From the NCBI GenBank assembly GCA_028386065.3, contig JAKUCV010000443.1, positions 63,033-127,032 on the forward strand: a stretch of DNA of 64,000 nt. The letters run 5' to 3'. The notes under the pieces were generated by a model that worked only from the letters and a program-made list of their open reading frames with translations, did no database searches and was not told the origin of the DNA. This DNA is from Turnera subulata (Eukaryota; Streptophyta; Magnoliopsida; Malpighiales; Passifloraceae). Position numbers and translations under genes: made by a program. Below are positions 11,631 to 24,800 of this stretch, one piece after another. Numbering within the stretch: position 1 is the stretch's first letter; every line of letters starts with the position of its first letter.

Positions 11631-14600
11631 CTAAAAGGCTTCAGCAGCAACATTACCGGTGGGAACCCTTTGGCGCTTCTCCACATATGCCGATGGGAAC
11701 CACCCAGCTTTACCTTTACATTCACCCTCTGCCCATCCCGTCGGGGTCACCTGGAAATTGATGCTAAGTCCTTCAGATAATGAAAGAGCAAACAGAGAAA
11801 ACTTATCCTACTCTAAACGGAATCGGAAAACAAAGCAGGGCCTCTGTGTCACAGATGGTTCATCTCTTAATAAGTGGGAAATAACATCTCGAAAAACATT
11901 TTCCTGATTCTTAATAAATACTTTCCATTAGTGAGTTGTGTAAATTGATATGTTATCATAGTTAACAAATGAATCCCCAAACACAATTGCTCATGAATAG
12001 AATTTAATGCATGTCAAGGTTTCATAGAAGTAACTGAAGTATTACTATATAGAATAGTATCTCCCTGAAAGGTGTAATTTATGCATATTACAAAGACCAG
12101 ATGCAAGCTAAAATGAGACTCGACCATGAAGGTGTATGTAATTTATATTATACTCCAAGTTTGCTCTGCCTGTGCACAAAAGCATAGATTAGGCAAAGTG
12201 GAGATGCAAGACCTGTAACGGTATACTTGGCTACAAAGAGACAGTGCTTATATGCAATTAGAAAAAAAGACCAGGAAAATGTTAGGGAAAGAAAACCTTT
12301 CGCACAACAACATAGTCACCCTTCGCCAAGCTCAGCTCCTTCTCTGTTTCTGCAAGGAAAGGATGTATGGCCTGCAACATTCAGTCAAAACATGGTCAAT
12401 AAAAGTCCCATTTTTTCAGGAAAATAGCATGTGAAAATTATACACTCAATTATAAAGCATTAAAAAGGTAGTGATGTGAACGGAATATTCATGGACTTCA
12501 TCATTTTTAACTCCACCTTGTAAATTCCAAGGCTCTTGGAGGATGTTTGATTGAAGTATCAACTTGAAATCTATGCACAGTTTTGATATCAGCATCACAA
12601 TATGAGTTCCACTGAAACGACATGCACACCACATTCACTGTCTAAAGTTTGAAGGTTGGAGGTATAGAACTTACTTCCGCCAAGAAGAAGATAGTTTTCT
12701 CAGAGCCATTTTCTGATGGAATGACAGGAGGGGGAATTACAGGAGGAGCAGACTCTTTCCTTTGCTTCTCTGAGACCATCTGAAAAGCTCCAGACCAAGA
12801 AGTAAGCTTACATTGGTTAGGGGAGAGAAGTTTATATTTTACACTAGAAATCCTAAACTAACCTCAGTCTCAACTTCACCAAGAATAGCAGCAATTCTCA
12901 GATGATAATTCTTTTGTCCTTCAACCTAGGAAAACGTAAGGTTCTCATAAATATCAAGCTACAAGATAGTTAAAGCTTCGAAGTGAAAACTCACATAAAA
13001 CAATTTCGTTCACAAGTACCATGGCAACAAGCCTCTGGAAACTTAATCTCTGCTGCTGTGCTTCAACAGCAGCTAAGGCAGTTGCAGCCTCCTTACCAAG
13101 AACTGCCATATTTGCTTTTAGTTCTTGCATCCTTGCCTCTGATGCATGCAGCTTAGCGACATTTTCGGGGATTGGTGCTTCCCTCACTCGGGCTTGTCTT
13201 CGAGAAACCTCAGCTGCCTGTTCGCTTGTAATGATTGACAAAAAAGGGTTTACAAGGAAATACAAAGAGTAGGGTACATAAAGCAATACAAGCACAAGAA
13301 TCATAACATTTTACTGAAATAAATGATGCCTTGTTGATAATTACCTGTGTCTCTGCTTCCTGCCTCATCCGACTATACCGTTGAGCAAGATGGCGGGCAT
13401 CTTCCAGGGGAGTACCATTTATCATTGCTCTTAGAGGATCTAAAACCTGTTAGAAGAAGGGGAAAGAATAGAAATGATCTCCATATTTTGTCTAGACACA
13501 TGAAAAAGTGTTAGAGTGAGCAGTCCTATGATATAACCGGTTCTTCTTTTTGTTTTGTTCAATAGTACCATAATCTGCTGTTCAAGCTCAAATTTTATAA
13601 TTCTCAGTTTGGATTACAAGAAACACTTATTTATCAGCAGATAAAAAGGATAATCATCGAATGAGGCCACAAGTTATATCATATATTTATCATGGAAAAA
13701 AGTGAACCTGTGATGATAACAGCCGATTCAATTCTTCTTGCTCCTTATCCACATGCTTAAGAGAATCCCCATAAATAGCAGCAGCCTTTGCAAGCATATT
13801 GTCTTTGATGTGCTCAGCTCCATATCTGCAGCAATCCTCAGACAACTTGGTTCCTAACTACCAATAAGTTTATAGGTTGTGAGATAATCAACTACTAAAA
13901 ACAATTGCCAGGAAAAAAAAAGTAAAAAGAGTGATTCCGGATAATATTTCAGAGATCAATCAATCCAAATTTATTTATTCATAATAATACAACTTGGTTG
14001 GGAAGGATGTCAATTGAACTTCTACCTGCTTCAATTTGTTTGTATCCTATGGCAGTAAATGTCTCTGCCGCTCTAACGAGGTCTTTTTGAAAATCCTGAA
14101 ACAAACAGTTTCATGCCCTTTTAGAAAACAGATATAACAAGTACAAGAAACTGCAAAACAGAACAATAGAAAGAAGAAATTTTACTGGCAGATCCAGTAA
14201 TATAGCTAGAAAAAAATTCCCGAGCTGGTGAACAAAAGAAAATTTTGGAAAATCAAGCCCTGTAAAATTAAGCAACCATTCTAGACATCATACAACAATG
14301 TCTCTGCTGCAGTATTCCTTTTCTTAATAAAAATACAATCAGAGAATAGTACCATCAGCCATTGTTTTACTAAGTGAACTAAAAGCATATTAGATCACAG
14401 GGTAATCCAATGAAAAAGAATCATGCAAGGGAACTGAGCAACGAAAAAGCTTGGAACAAAAAAAAGAAAAGAGCAGGCAAGCATATTTTAGTTCTGATTT
14501 TCCTTTCCTCCCAACATTATCAAACATAAATGATAGTATCTCATAGCAAGATAGCGAATGTTGAGAAAAAGTAAGACATGAAATGAAACCACAATAACGA

Positions 14601-15609
14601 ATCAACCAGAAGGCATTTTTTAGATTAAAACAACCACTGAGGAGAATAAGCAACTAATTGTTCAACAAGGGAAAAGACGGGTATCAACCGCCCACCTTTC
14701 CGGCACGAGTCGATCTGTACAGTTTCTCTAGTTGTTGATGTCTGTGCATCTCAACCTCATCAATAACCATTACATCTGAGCTCTCATAGCCAGACCCAGC
14801 GAATTGCTTTATGACAGCCTGAAATCAACATAAAGAAAATACTATTTACTGTAGGTGATGATACATACTACTGCAAAAACAAATAAATCCAGAGCGTACA
14901 TAAACGATGTAATCCACATCTAATCAAGATACCAAAAGTGATGGGCCTAATCCACATCTAATCAAGAAATTTGGATGCGAACAAAGAATGATAAATTACG
15001 TTTGCTAGTATAGCACAATGCCAATGCCTGCATAAAAGGAAACTTCAAACACTATTGTTACTTCATTAAAGACTTCGGAGATGCACTACTAGGAAAGGAA
15101 AATGAACAAAATATGATGTCCGAAGCAAAAATTAAAGAATCACGTCATCCAGCAGATTTGGAATCTCTGATTACAATCAGAATCTCCAACCAAAATCACG
15201 AGGATTACAAGGTTTTAGAAGATTAAACCTTTCTCATTCAAACTAATAATCCAAAATACCCAAGTTGTTGTTATAATGCTCTGAAGTCAACAGTTTACTG
15301 GAAACAAGCACATTACCAACACAGCATCCTAACAAACAAACATACCCAAAAGAGAAATCCAAATTCAACCCAATCACATTACACTCTTTGATGAAAATCC
15401 CATATTTAGAGTCTCCAAGAAAACACAATTCTATCCCATTTTCCCACATTTTCTCAGCAAGTAAAAACAGAAAGAAATACCAAAAACAAGCGGAATTAAT
15501 CAAATGGGTAAAACACAAAAAAAAGGGTAGGTCAAAGAAGAACACTTACATGTTGCTGCTTCGCAACCTGGTCTTTGAGCTTGCTGGCTTGTCTCCTCAA
15601 GGCATCCAT
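11631..15609 (-). CDS. SH3 domain-containing protein with BAR-like N-terminus (SH3P3 type)
   Basis: Ten exons, in order on the minus strand: 15609-15550, 14818-14696, 14095-14026, 13853-13708, 13446-13345, 13217-13020, 12925-12863, 12779-12675, 12371-12297, 11750-11631. All are in phase, giving 353 residues. The N-terminus MDALRRQASKLKDQVAKQQ and blocks such as LEDARHLAQRYSRMRQEAET and RRQARVREAPIPENVAKL are the conserved helical (BAR-like, membrane-binding) region of Arabidopsis SH3P1-3. A Pro-rich spacer (APPVIPPPVIP) leads to a C-terminal SH3 domain from about residue 290, with the core GDYVVVRK and GWAEGECKGKAGWFPSAYVE. The family works in clathrin-dependent trafficking, cell-plate formation and autophagosome formation. 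The match to SH3P3 over SH3P2 rests on the N-terminus and the VREAPIPENV block. Length is normal and nothing is missing. Confidence 0.95.
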
Positions 15610-17331
15610 TGTAAGGTTTTTTGTTGGTGTTTTACAAGACAAATGAGATGATCCACTCCACGGAAACAAGACACAAGCTCCTTCTTGTTTCTTTTTCTCT
15701 TCTTTGTTTGGACCAGAGGAGGATGAGACAGATCTAAAAGAAGGTTTCTTTCTTTATCTTTGTAATAGCTGATACTGGGTGGAAACTAGCTAGCTCTGTT
15801 CCCACTTTTTTGCTTACCTCATTCGCCTCTGGTTTTTGTCGTGTAATGACTTCGTTCTGTATTTTTGTTTCTTTATTTAGTACATTTTTGGGCTCTCTTT
15901 CTTCATTGTCTTGGGCCGGAGCCTAGTAGAGAGTTAGGACTCCGGGAACTGTTATTGGGCTGGTTTTCTATGGGCTATTCCTCTGTTTTTGGGCCTCGCT
16001 CCAGAGTTTGATACCGTTATCCTTATGACTACCAACTACTAAGCGGTCAGTCGTCTACATTTGTCTTTACATTCTTCAGTAGAAACATCTGTCTTTTTTA
16101 CAATGTATGAAACTCAACTTTGAGTTCATTAATCTCCAAACTATGATACATGTATGTAGCCAAAGACAAATGTACATCTTTTAAGAAAAAGACAAAGCAA
16201 CAAGAACACTATAGCCTTCACGAAAGATCAGCTTTCAAAGCCTCGTTATTAAAAGGATTCAAAAGTTTCAAACTCTTTTTCTCAAAAAAAAAAAAATGTT
16301 TCAAAGTCTAAAAGAAATAATAAGTGACTGAGAAGTTGCCACTTTGCTGACCATCACATAAAGTGGAGTTTTTAAACGTAATCTACAAACTTAAATAAAG
16401 AAGTTTCTAAACTATCCGTTGGATCACGAGCCTACAATCAGTTTGATTAAAGATGCAATCGTGAGTTGAGTTGATTTACTTGACCTTTTTATGCTTAAAT
16501 AGTGGAATAGTTTAAGAAATTAATGCTTGGGACGCCACTGCCGACATTCACTTCACGACCCCATATAAGACGAAAAAAAACTATAGGGCAATATTCTTCT
16601 TTCCTTTTTTCATTTAAAATCTCAATTCGGATGCGACTTGAGCAGCGCATTTGGTTATGGTGAATGAATATTTGGATGTGGTGAATGAATTTCTAATATA
16701 GATTTTTTGTATACACGATAACTCGAATAGGAGATCTCATCTCGTTTATACGGAATCAAATCATTCACTACTTGGATAAATCCAACATTGATATCCTTTT
16801 TACCTATAACATGCTAGAAATTTATTTCTATTAAAGAAAGAGTATCAATTATTTTTCTCTCTTTAGTTTTGAAAGTTAAACTTCCAACAATTGCATCTAT
16901 TTGGTTATATTAATTGTAAAGCAAAAGAAACAATAAGTTTTGAGAGAGATAACGGGGCACAGGACTACAAGGACAAAACATTTATATTTATTAGAAGATG
17001 TTAACAATTTTTTTCACAGTCTGAATCATATGAATATGAAACGCAAATCTGCAGTTGATTCTGGTGGTTTGTCTGGAGAATCTCTCCTAAACCTAAACTT
17101 TTATTGACAAAAAAAACTGAAATCATGACCTAAAGTTGGGATTAGTTATAAAACACCATAAAATAATTATATAAAAATTTTGTCTCCATTTTTAAAGATA
17201 ATAAGGATATATCTGGCAGTTGTCTATTACGCTTATGGTTATATAACAAACATAAAAGCAAAGTCATACATTTTGTTATAGGTAATAATAATCTAGAAAC
17301 AAAAATTGTAAATTGCTTCGGCAACAAAACA
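15610..17331. other. Spacer upstream of the SH3 gene
   Basis: The first 150 bases left of this interval's start are the 5' leader and promoter side of the minus-strand SH3 gene, with pyrimidine-rich tracts. The rest is AT-rich DNA with no supported gene, ending at the MULE target-site duplication. Confidence 0.5.
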
Positions 17332-18914
17332 CTTAAATATTGAGAAAAAAGTTTTTTCTATCCTTAGACTTATCCGATTTCGTATTTGTTGTCCCTCCTC
17401 ATTCAATTTCACTCACATGTCCCTTAACTCTGGCCGCCCTGTCCTTTTTACCCTCTACTCCCGATCGCATGATGCGATGGTGACATGTGTCTGTGGGGCC
17501 CGCTTCCCCATTTTCTTTTCCTTTTCTCATGTTTTTTTTCCCCAATTTCTTTATATCAAAATCCTAATTTCAATTAAAGAGAAAATGGTTTAAAAAAAAA
17601 GCAGATTTCAATTATTCGTTTGTAACTCTTCCTCAGTTTTTTCTTTTTTTTTTCTATTCTCCTCATCTCTCTCCCCTTTCCTCCCCACCTTCTTCCTTCG
17701 TCTTCTTCTTCCCGACAAGCCACCACCAATGGACCTCAACTCCACCATGCCTCTGTACCCTTCTCGCAACTCCCCATCATTTTTTTTTTATGCGTACGAA
17801 ACGATTTTGCTCGTGATAGCCGCCAACAGTTGAGCTGGCCTCAACACCACCGAGGAGCAGGACATGCCGCCGTGGTCGCTTCTCGGGCAGAGCCTCGAAT
17901 CGGGAGGCTTTACTCCCTGCTCGGCGAAGCACGCACCAAAACTGAAGAAGACAAGAGCTCGTCCGAATCGCCGCCTTCGTGATTCGTCGCGTGGTAAGAT
18001 TTATCGCCCACTTCCCCTCCATTCCTTGTGTCCTGCTTTCAGTTTGATTCTCTCTCCTTAACCATAAGTGTGTCCAAATCGGATTTTGTTTGGATTAATG
18101 TGTTGATTGGAACTTGTAATTCATGTGGAGTTTGGGTGATGATGGTTGCGGACTGTTGATGACCACGGTGTTGGCTGTGTTGTTGACGATGGCTTCAACC
18201 GTTTCTGGCTGTGTTGCAGCAGTTTACCCCGTTGGTTCCACTGCTGGCTTAGGGCGGCGGATCGAAGAAGAGGAGAGGATCGGTGGCAGCTGCTGCCGCA
18301 GAGGAAGGAGAAAGAAAAAGGAGAGGAGATGGGGCTCGGTGGGAAGAGGAAGGCGAGAGGAGAAGACACAAAGGAGGAGAAGGAAGTGAAGCCTCTCCGA
18401 TCTGGCCCGGCCGAGCTTCGCTCCCTGCAGGGCCTTCCTGTCGGTAACCGCCGGCGACTTCCTCAGGGAGGCGGCTCGGGGTGCTCCGACGGGAGGCGGA
18501 GGCGACATTGAGGAGCCCCGGAGTGATAGACGGCTTGGTGAGAGGAGCAGGGGCGAGCACACGTGTGGCGGCACGTGACCGACAATCCCGTTGATCTTTA
18601 ACCAAACATGTTTAGTGCGTAGGTCCACCATAAACAAATAATAAAAATAATTTCTTTTGTTTAACAATTATGTCAGAAATTAAATTTTGACAAAAAGAGA
18701 AAATGAATTAAAAATCAGCAAACTGTGGGCCCCCACTTGACATGTGTCAGCACCGTAGTCATTAACCGGCTGTAGAGGGTACTAAGGACAACATGGCCCG
18801 ATAAACTGAGAGTTCAAGGACATCATGAGTGAAATTAAACGAAGAGGGACAATAAATGCAAAATCGATAAAGTGTAAAGACAGAAAAAAAAAAACTATTT
18901 ACTCCTTAAATATT
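17332..18914. mobile_element. Non-autonomous Mutator-like element with long TIRs (Pack-MULE-like)
   Basis: The two ends are inverted copies of each other: GAGAAAAAAGTTTTTTCTAT from 17342 aligns with the reverse complement of the bases ending at 18904, and similarity continues for roughly 180 bp (shared blocks include GTTGTCCCTC, TTTCACTCA, ACATGT and GGGGCCC). Both sides are flanked by the same 10 bp, CTTAAATATT (17332-17341 and 18905-18914), a target-site duplication in the 9-11 bp range of Mutator elements. The element itself is 1563 bp. Its middle (about 17700-18560) is much more GC-rich than the ends and carries exon-like open frames but no transposase. That pattern fits a Pack-MULE carrying captured host gene fragments; the donor gene is not identified. 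Confidence 0.82.
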
Positions 18915-20868
18915 AAGAATGTAAACTTCAACCAAGAATAATCTAAGAACTATGTAGAGAAGGCTGTTTTTGCGTTGGATCACTCATTTGCGTGGCATCG
19001 AATAGTATGATGTAACTTGCTCTACTGATTATGTAATGGCAATTGAATCCATTTCTTAAAAAGAATTGACATACTTTACATCACATATTATAAAATATGT
19101 AATTTGGGCTTTAAAAATTTCGCATGTTATTTTCTTTATCATAAATATTATTGTCACCTTATCATAACCATAGGCTTACATAATATCATATCGTCTCTAT
19201 CGCCACGTCGAATATGAATCATTAACTTATTGACAAAAAGAATGAATCACTAACTCGACAAAAAGAGATGAATCATTAACTTAATCTCTTTCTAGACTCT
19301 TCATTATCGACAACAATATCGCCTAACCTCATATTTTCTCGTAACAAAAATATGGGCGTAAGGAAGAAAAAAAAAAAAGAATAATCAGTTGCTTCACTTT
19401 TCACATATAACTTGAAACTTCTCAAATAAGAAATCTGAAATCAGGTGTAAAAATCAGTTTTGTAATAATTTATCACACCTTTTCTAATGACAATAATTCC
19501 ATACGTCTCTCTCTGGCGTCAGCTTTTCGTTACAAAAAAGAAGAATTCTATGTAACTAAACTTCCCAATTACACAAACAAAATTCAAACATCCTTATCCA
19601 TTCTAAGTCTCGTTTTGAAGAAATATTTCTATATATTTTACTGCAATGAATAATAAATAAGTAATTTGGTTTTTGCTGCCCTGAAAAAATAACCAATGTA
19701 TAGAAAAAAAACAAATAACTCAATCATGAACAAACTAGTTTTGTACCCAAAATAAAAACAACTGTAGAAAGTACATAAATATTTTTAATTTTTGTTTTCC
19801 TACATGTCTGATTTTATGATCTGTACTGGTGTTCATATCAAGAAAACAGAATCATATATGTTCAAATAAAAAATAAAAAGGGAATATTATATCAATATTT
19901 TGGATCCTGTTCAAACTTAAACTATACTACCTGCTATACCACAGAGCAAGTGCTAATTGTTTACTGTAAGATATAATAAATTCAAATGGAGATCCCACCC
20001 ACCGAGATCCCCATGCAACCAACTTTATTTATTCAAAATCACAGCTTCATCCCAAAGATCAAAAAAGAAAAAGAAAAAGGTCCACATGTGAGACAATCTG
20101 CCTCAAAAAGTAAAATCCTTAACAGTGGTAAAGATTTCTTTCTACTACTAAGACACTCTAGATAATTCATTTTTGATCCCAAAACACAACACAACACACA
20201 TTAATCCCCCAATGCCACAAAAATGAAATTGACCAGAAATTAATTGATGGATGGGACACAACAATTGGATGAATATCAGTCTGCACAAAAACTCCAGAGC
20301 CACTCGCCCCCCTATCACACAATGCCAAGAACTTCCATTGATGGCATCTCCCTGACCCACCCTATCCATCTCTCCCTCCCTAGGAACCCAAAAGTTTTGA
20401 ATACATTCACATTCCCATTTCCCACACATTGTTTTTTTTTTCCTTGAAATAAAATAAGTACAAACCTACCCATCTACCCATTCAATCTGGTGTAGACAAC
20501 TGCCATCAAAATAACACACCAGTTACATCATCACCTGCGCACCCCAAAAGACCAAACAAAACAAACAGAATCTAAAAGAGGCAGAGAATCTAAACACGCT
20601 TATTACCCCTATAACACACGACCCTCCAGAAACCTTAAACGTGTTTATTTATCAGTAAATCCTTAATCAACCAAACCCCACTATTACACTGCTCTTCTTC
20701 CTCGTCTCCAGCCTGTTCCCCTCCTTTCCTTACCTGTTCTAGTTTCCTATTCTGCCATTTTAAAACCTCTTTTCTTTTTTCACTCTAGAGAGGGAAAAGA
20801 GGTACAAGTACATAGAATCTAGTGGGTGAGAGGCAGAGAGAGAGAGAGGTGGGGTTTGCCAATCAATC
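18915..20868. other. Spacer and promoter of the 357-aa gene
   Basis: AT-rich non-coding DNA. The last 100 bp hold a GAGA-rich 5' leader just ahead of the start codon. I see no gene or transposon ends here. Confidence 0.5.
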
Positions 20869-23124
20869 ATGCCTAAGGGTTCTAAGAAGAGAAAAGCTGC
20901 CAAGAGAAAGAAGGACCAAGAGGCCAACAACAACAACAACAACTCAAGTTCAATCGACAGCCACAACCCTCAAGGTTGTGTCTTTTGTCTAAAGGCTTTG
21001 CCTTTTTCTTATTTTTTTACTTAAAGGAAGCTTTTTGAGTACAATAACCCATCACTTGGATGATAAAGGTCGCTGCTTTACAATCTGTCACTCGATTATA
21101 GTGTGACCCACGTTCTGTTTTGATGTGTTGTTGTGAATCTGGGTTGTGGGTATTTGTAGGTGTGTTCTGTTTGGTTGTTTTGGATTGCAGTAATTGTGGT
21201 TGGCTTGGTATTTTTGGGAATCTGTACTGATGGGTAGTCGCTAAAGACCCTTGCTTTGCTTGATTTTTGGTTTTTATGCTTTATGATGGTTTGGTGTTTC
21301 TGTTGATCTGGATGAAGGGTGGTTGCAGACATTCCTTTTTTTCGTTTGATATCGATAGGAATAGGTGTCGATGTTTTTGATGCCCCTTTTAAGCTCGTAA
21401 ATGCTTCTTATTCGTCAAGGTTTGCTGCTTGTTTGTTATGAGCTTGCTTGTCGTTTTAGAGTTATAGTTTTTTTTTGGTCAGACTCGATTTCCTTTTGGG
21501 TTTATCTGACCAGTAGTTGTATTTATCCAACTTATAAATTTGGTACATAACCATCTGTTTTCTTGGTTAAGGTTCTGGCACTTTAACCATTTCTTTAATT
21601 TATATCGACCATGCCATCAACCTTCATCAATTTAACCATCTGTTATAAGCTCATTTGTCCTGCATCTTTTCTGGTATGTAGGATGGTGGTGAGCACGGCG
21701 TTCTACTGTTCCTTTTGTTTATACGCTTGTTTTTAGATGGTTAATCCTTTGGGATTTCACCATCCTTATTAATATGGTTTGAGATTATTATAACGTTTGT
21801 TTATATATATCTTCTGTTGCTGAGGAGTGCTAGCTTAATATCTTATTTTGTTCATCAATTTGAAATAATATATATTTGGTCAATTGATGTGCGCATTCAA
21901 CCACTTTGTATTCTCCATATTCGTAGCTTGAAAGGTTTCAAGTAGATTGGATTGCTGCCATTTCTGGTTCCTTCTACTATGGAATGTGATTGAGATTTCT
22001 TTTAAAACCATTTTTCCGTCTGAACTTTTTGTTTGTCTATGGATTGGTTTAGGAAATGATGATCCAAGGAGCCAGGACGAGAGAGACAGTGATGTTGGGG
22101 AGGTTAGTTCCCCTGTAGCACAAGACCATCTCGAAGACCAGCATCCATTTGACAAGGGTAATGAAGAGCCTGATAAGACTGTCCCATCTTCTGTTCGGTC
22201 AGTTCTCCCGGATAACACTGTTGGAATCGATGGAAATGCTGAAGGGAGCACGGAAGTTGGACAGGGGAACAATGGTATGGTTAAAATTGAGAGAGGATTG
22301 AATTCTCAGCTGGACTCTGACAACACCAGCATTGCCATTGAGCATGTTGAATCTGGAAAGGAGTCACATGATGGATATGAAAGAAGTTCTAGCAGTAGCA
22401 GTAGTAGTTCTGATGAGGATTCAGAAGCACTGGAGAAGAAAGGGAAAGATGAAGCTTGCAGTGCGGTTGAAATAAAAGCAGTTGATCCTCTGTCGGAGCA
22501 GGTGACAGAGACTTCTGAAAATGGAAAACTGCTCGAGGACAGAAATAACAATTCAGTTGGGGAAATTGCTCCTGATGTCAGTTTGGATGAGCCCGAGCTA
22601 CCTGTTTCTGAAGTGGTGAAACATACAGTGGAAAGTTCTCAGATTGCGAGTCCAGAAGTCCTGGATGTGGTTGAATCTGGGTTGCAAGCAATTGAGGTTC
22701 AGTTGTTATCTGGATCCAGAGAGGGTACTGAGGTTTCAACTACTGTTGCGGAACCAGGAAAGAATGAGGATAAGGTTACCCCTACCTTCGAGGAGAAGTC
22801 TTCAAATGTGGTTGGCTCTACTACGTCTAAAAATGATGATAAATCATCTGCTGCTCATCCTGCTGAAGCTATAAACTATGTTGCAAATATCAAATGCTCT
22901 GATGCCTCTGGATTTACCGAAAACCAGGTATTGCTGCAGTATGTGTCTGGTTGAAGTTTGGCTATCCTCTATTACTTCTGATCTACTGTATTGCTAACTA
23001 ACTAGATTTACTTTCTGGATTTGATATGCAGCCTCTAATAGCTTCTGCACCACGGGTATCACAAAGAACGTCCTGGATGAATTGTTGCGGTTTATTAGAT
23101 GTATTTACAGGGTCTGGTCGATAA
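20869..23124 (+). CDS. Acidic plant protein of unknown function with basic N-terminus
   Basis: Three exons: 20869-20974, 22053-22927, 23032-23124; in phase, 357 residues. Exon 1 encodes a strongly basic start, MPKGSKKRKAAKRKKDQE, followed by an Asn/Ser run, which resembles a nuclear or nucleolar localisation signal. Exon 2 is acidic and disordered (Glu, Asp, Ser rich, including a nine-Ser run followed by DEDSE). Exon 3 encodes a compact C-terminus with RTSWMNCCGLLDVF; as I remember it, this basic start plus WMxCCGLxDV end recurs in unnamed plant proteins. I know no function. An open frame continuing past the exon 2 donor adds only eight codons and would drop the conserved C-terminus, so splicing is preferred. 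The stop lies inside the first copy of a 198-bp tandem repeat. Confidence 0.85.
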
Positions 23125-23497
23125 TTTCAAGGTGACGCCCTTGACCCACACCACCGAAATAATGAGTTCTTTAAGATGTTAAGTGTGCATGTATTTTGGT
23201 TAGTTTAAGTTGGGAAGTTCTTATGATAATTTGCATTGAAGTTTGAATTTTGGAGTCTCTGACTTTACTAACTAATAGTGCTAGTGCGTGTTTAGTTGGT
23301 ATTTACAGGGTCTGGTCGATAATTTCAAGGTGACGCCCTTGACCCACACCACCGAAATAATGAGTTCTTTAAGATGTTAAGTGTGCATGTATTTTGGTTA
23401 GTTTAAGTTGGGAAGTTCTTATGATAATTTGCATTGAAGTTTGAATTTTGGAGTCTCTGACTTTACTAACTAATAGTGCGAGTTTAGTTGGTTTTTG
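23102..23497 (+). repeat. 198-bp tandem duplication across the stop codon
   Basis: The segment starting TATTTACAGGGTCTGGTCGA at 23102 recurs 198 bp later near 23300 and continues nearly identically to about 23497. The first copy contains the final codons and the stop of the 357-aa gene; the second is therefore an untranslated echo of the coding end. Confidence 0.9.
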
Positions 23498-24800
23498 CTT
23501 TTTCTTTCACTTGCTTTTGAACATATATGTCTTTGATCATAATATTATGTATGGCCAGTCTGTTAGGACATGGTTGTTTAAGAATATGGGCCTAGAAATT
23601 TTCTCGCTCGACTGTTTACTTCTGTCCTTGATCCTAGATAACTATTATGTGCTATATTCATGGCAGCTTCCTTTTGGAGCCTCGTGTTGGGTGTGACACC
23701 TGGTGTTGGTGGCTCTCAACATACTTGTGCTATAACTGGAAAACTGCCTGCCCCAAGTTTGTGTACTTTCAAGGGACAAATGCGGTGGCAGGCTTGTCTT
23801 TCTGGCTATGTTTTTTTCCTTGATGCAATGCTCACCCCTGTGAGTCCAGCTAGATGGCTGATTGATTTAAAACATTTTAATGGCTCTTGCAACTTTAAAT
23901 TCTGGATACCTGAGTATCATGTTCTGTTTCTTGCTTGGATTCAGTTTGCTTGTCCTCTAAAATCTAACTGTCCCATATGAAGGGGTTGCTAGTGTCGTAG
24001 GATCTATTTTGTCTTTCTGAGCATGCTCAGCTAAGGTCAGGATCATGTTTGGAACTGATCGTGTTCATGTCACTTATCCTGTTGCTTTTATGCATGTATT
24101 TTGGTTAGTTTAAGTTGGGAAGTTCTTATGATAATTTGCATTGAAGTTTGAATTTTGGAGTCTCTGACTTTACTAACTAATAGTGCGTGTTTAGTTGGTT
24201 TTTGCTTTTTCTTTCACTTGCTTTTGAACATATATGTCTTTGATCATAATATTATGTATGGCCAGTCTGTTAGGACATGGTTGTTTAAGAATATGGGCCT
24301 AGAAATTTTCTCGCTCGACTGTTTACTTCTGTCCTTGATCCTAGATAACTATTATGTGCTATATTCATGGCAGCTTCCTTTTGGAGCCTCGTGTTGGGTG
24401 TGACACCTGGTGTTGGTGGCTCTCAACATACTTGTGCTATAACTGGAAAACTGCCTGCCCCAAGTTTGTGTACTTTCAAGGGACAAATGCGGTGGCAGGC
24501 TTGTCTTTCTGGCTATGTTTTTTTCCTTGATGCAATGCTCACCCCTGTGAGTCCAGCTAGATGGCTGATTGATTTAAAACATTTTAATGGCTCTTGCAAC
24601 TTTAAATTCTGGATACCTGAGTATCATGTTCTGTTTCTTGCTTGGATTCAGTTTGCTTGTCCTCTAAAATCTAACTGTCCCATATGAAGGGGTTGCTAGT
24701 GTCGTAGGATCTATTTTGTCTTTCTGAGCATGCTCAGCTAAGGTCACGATCATGTTTGGAACTGATCGTGTTCATGACACTTATCCTGTTGCTTTTATGC
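23387..24800 (+). repeat. 707-bp tandem duplication, almost identical copies
   Basis: Units at about 23387-24093 and 24094-24800 are offset by exactly 707 bp. Reading them side by side I find three substitutions and no indel, so identity is about 99.6%. Each unit contains the same 82- and 106-codon open frames, which are by-products of the repeat. The left end of unit 1 overlaps the 198-bp repeat, so that duplication was partly copied by this later event. Confidence 0.92.

Noticed and set aside
23448..24687. Repeated 82- and 106-codon open frames
   Set aside because: They are identical because they lie in the 707-bp duplication; no domain, no gene structure, and they sit behind a stop codon.
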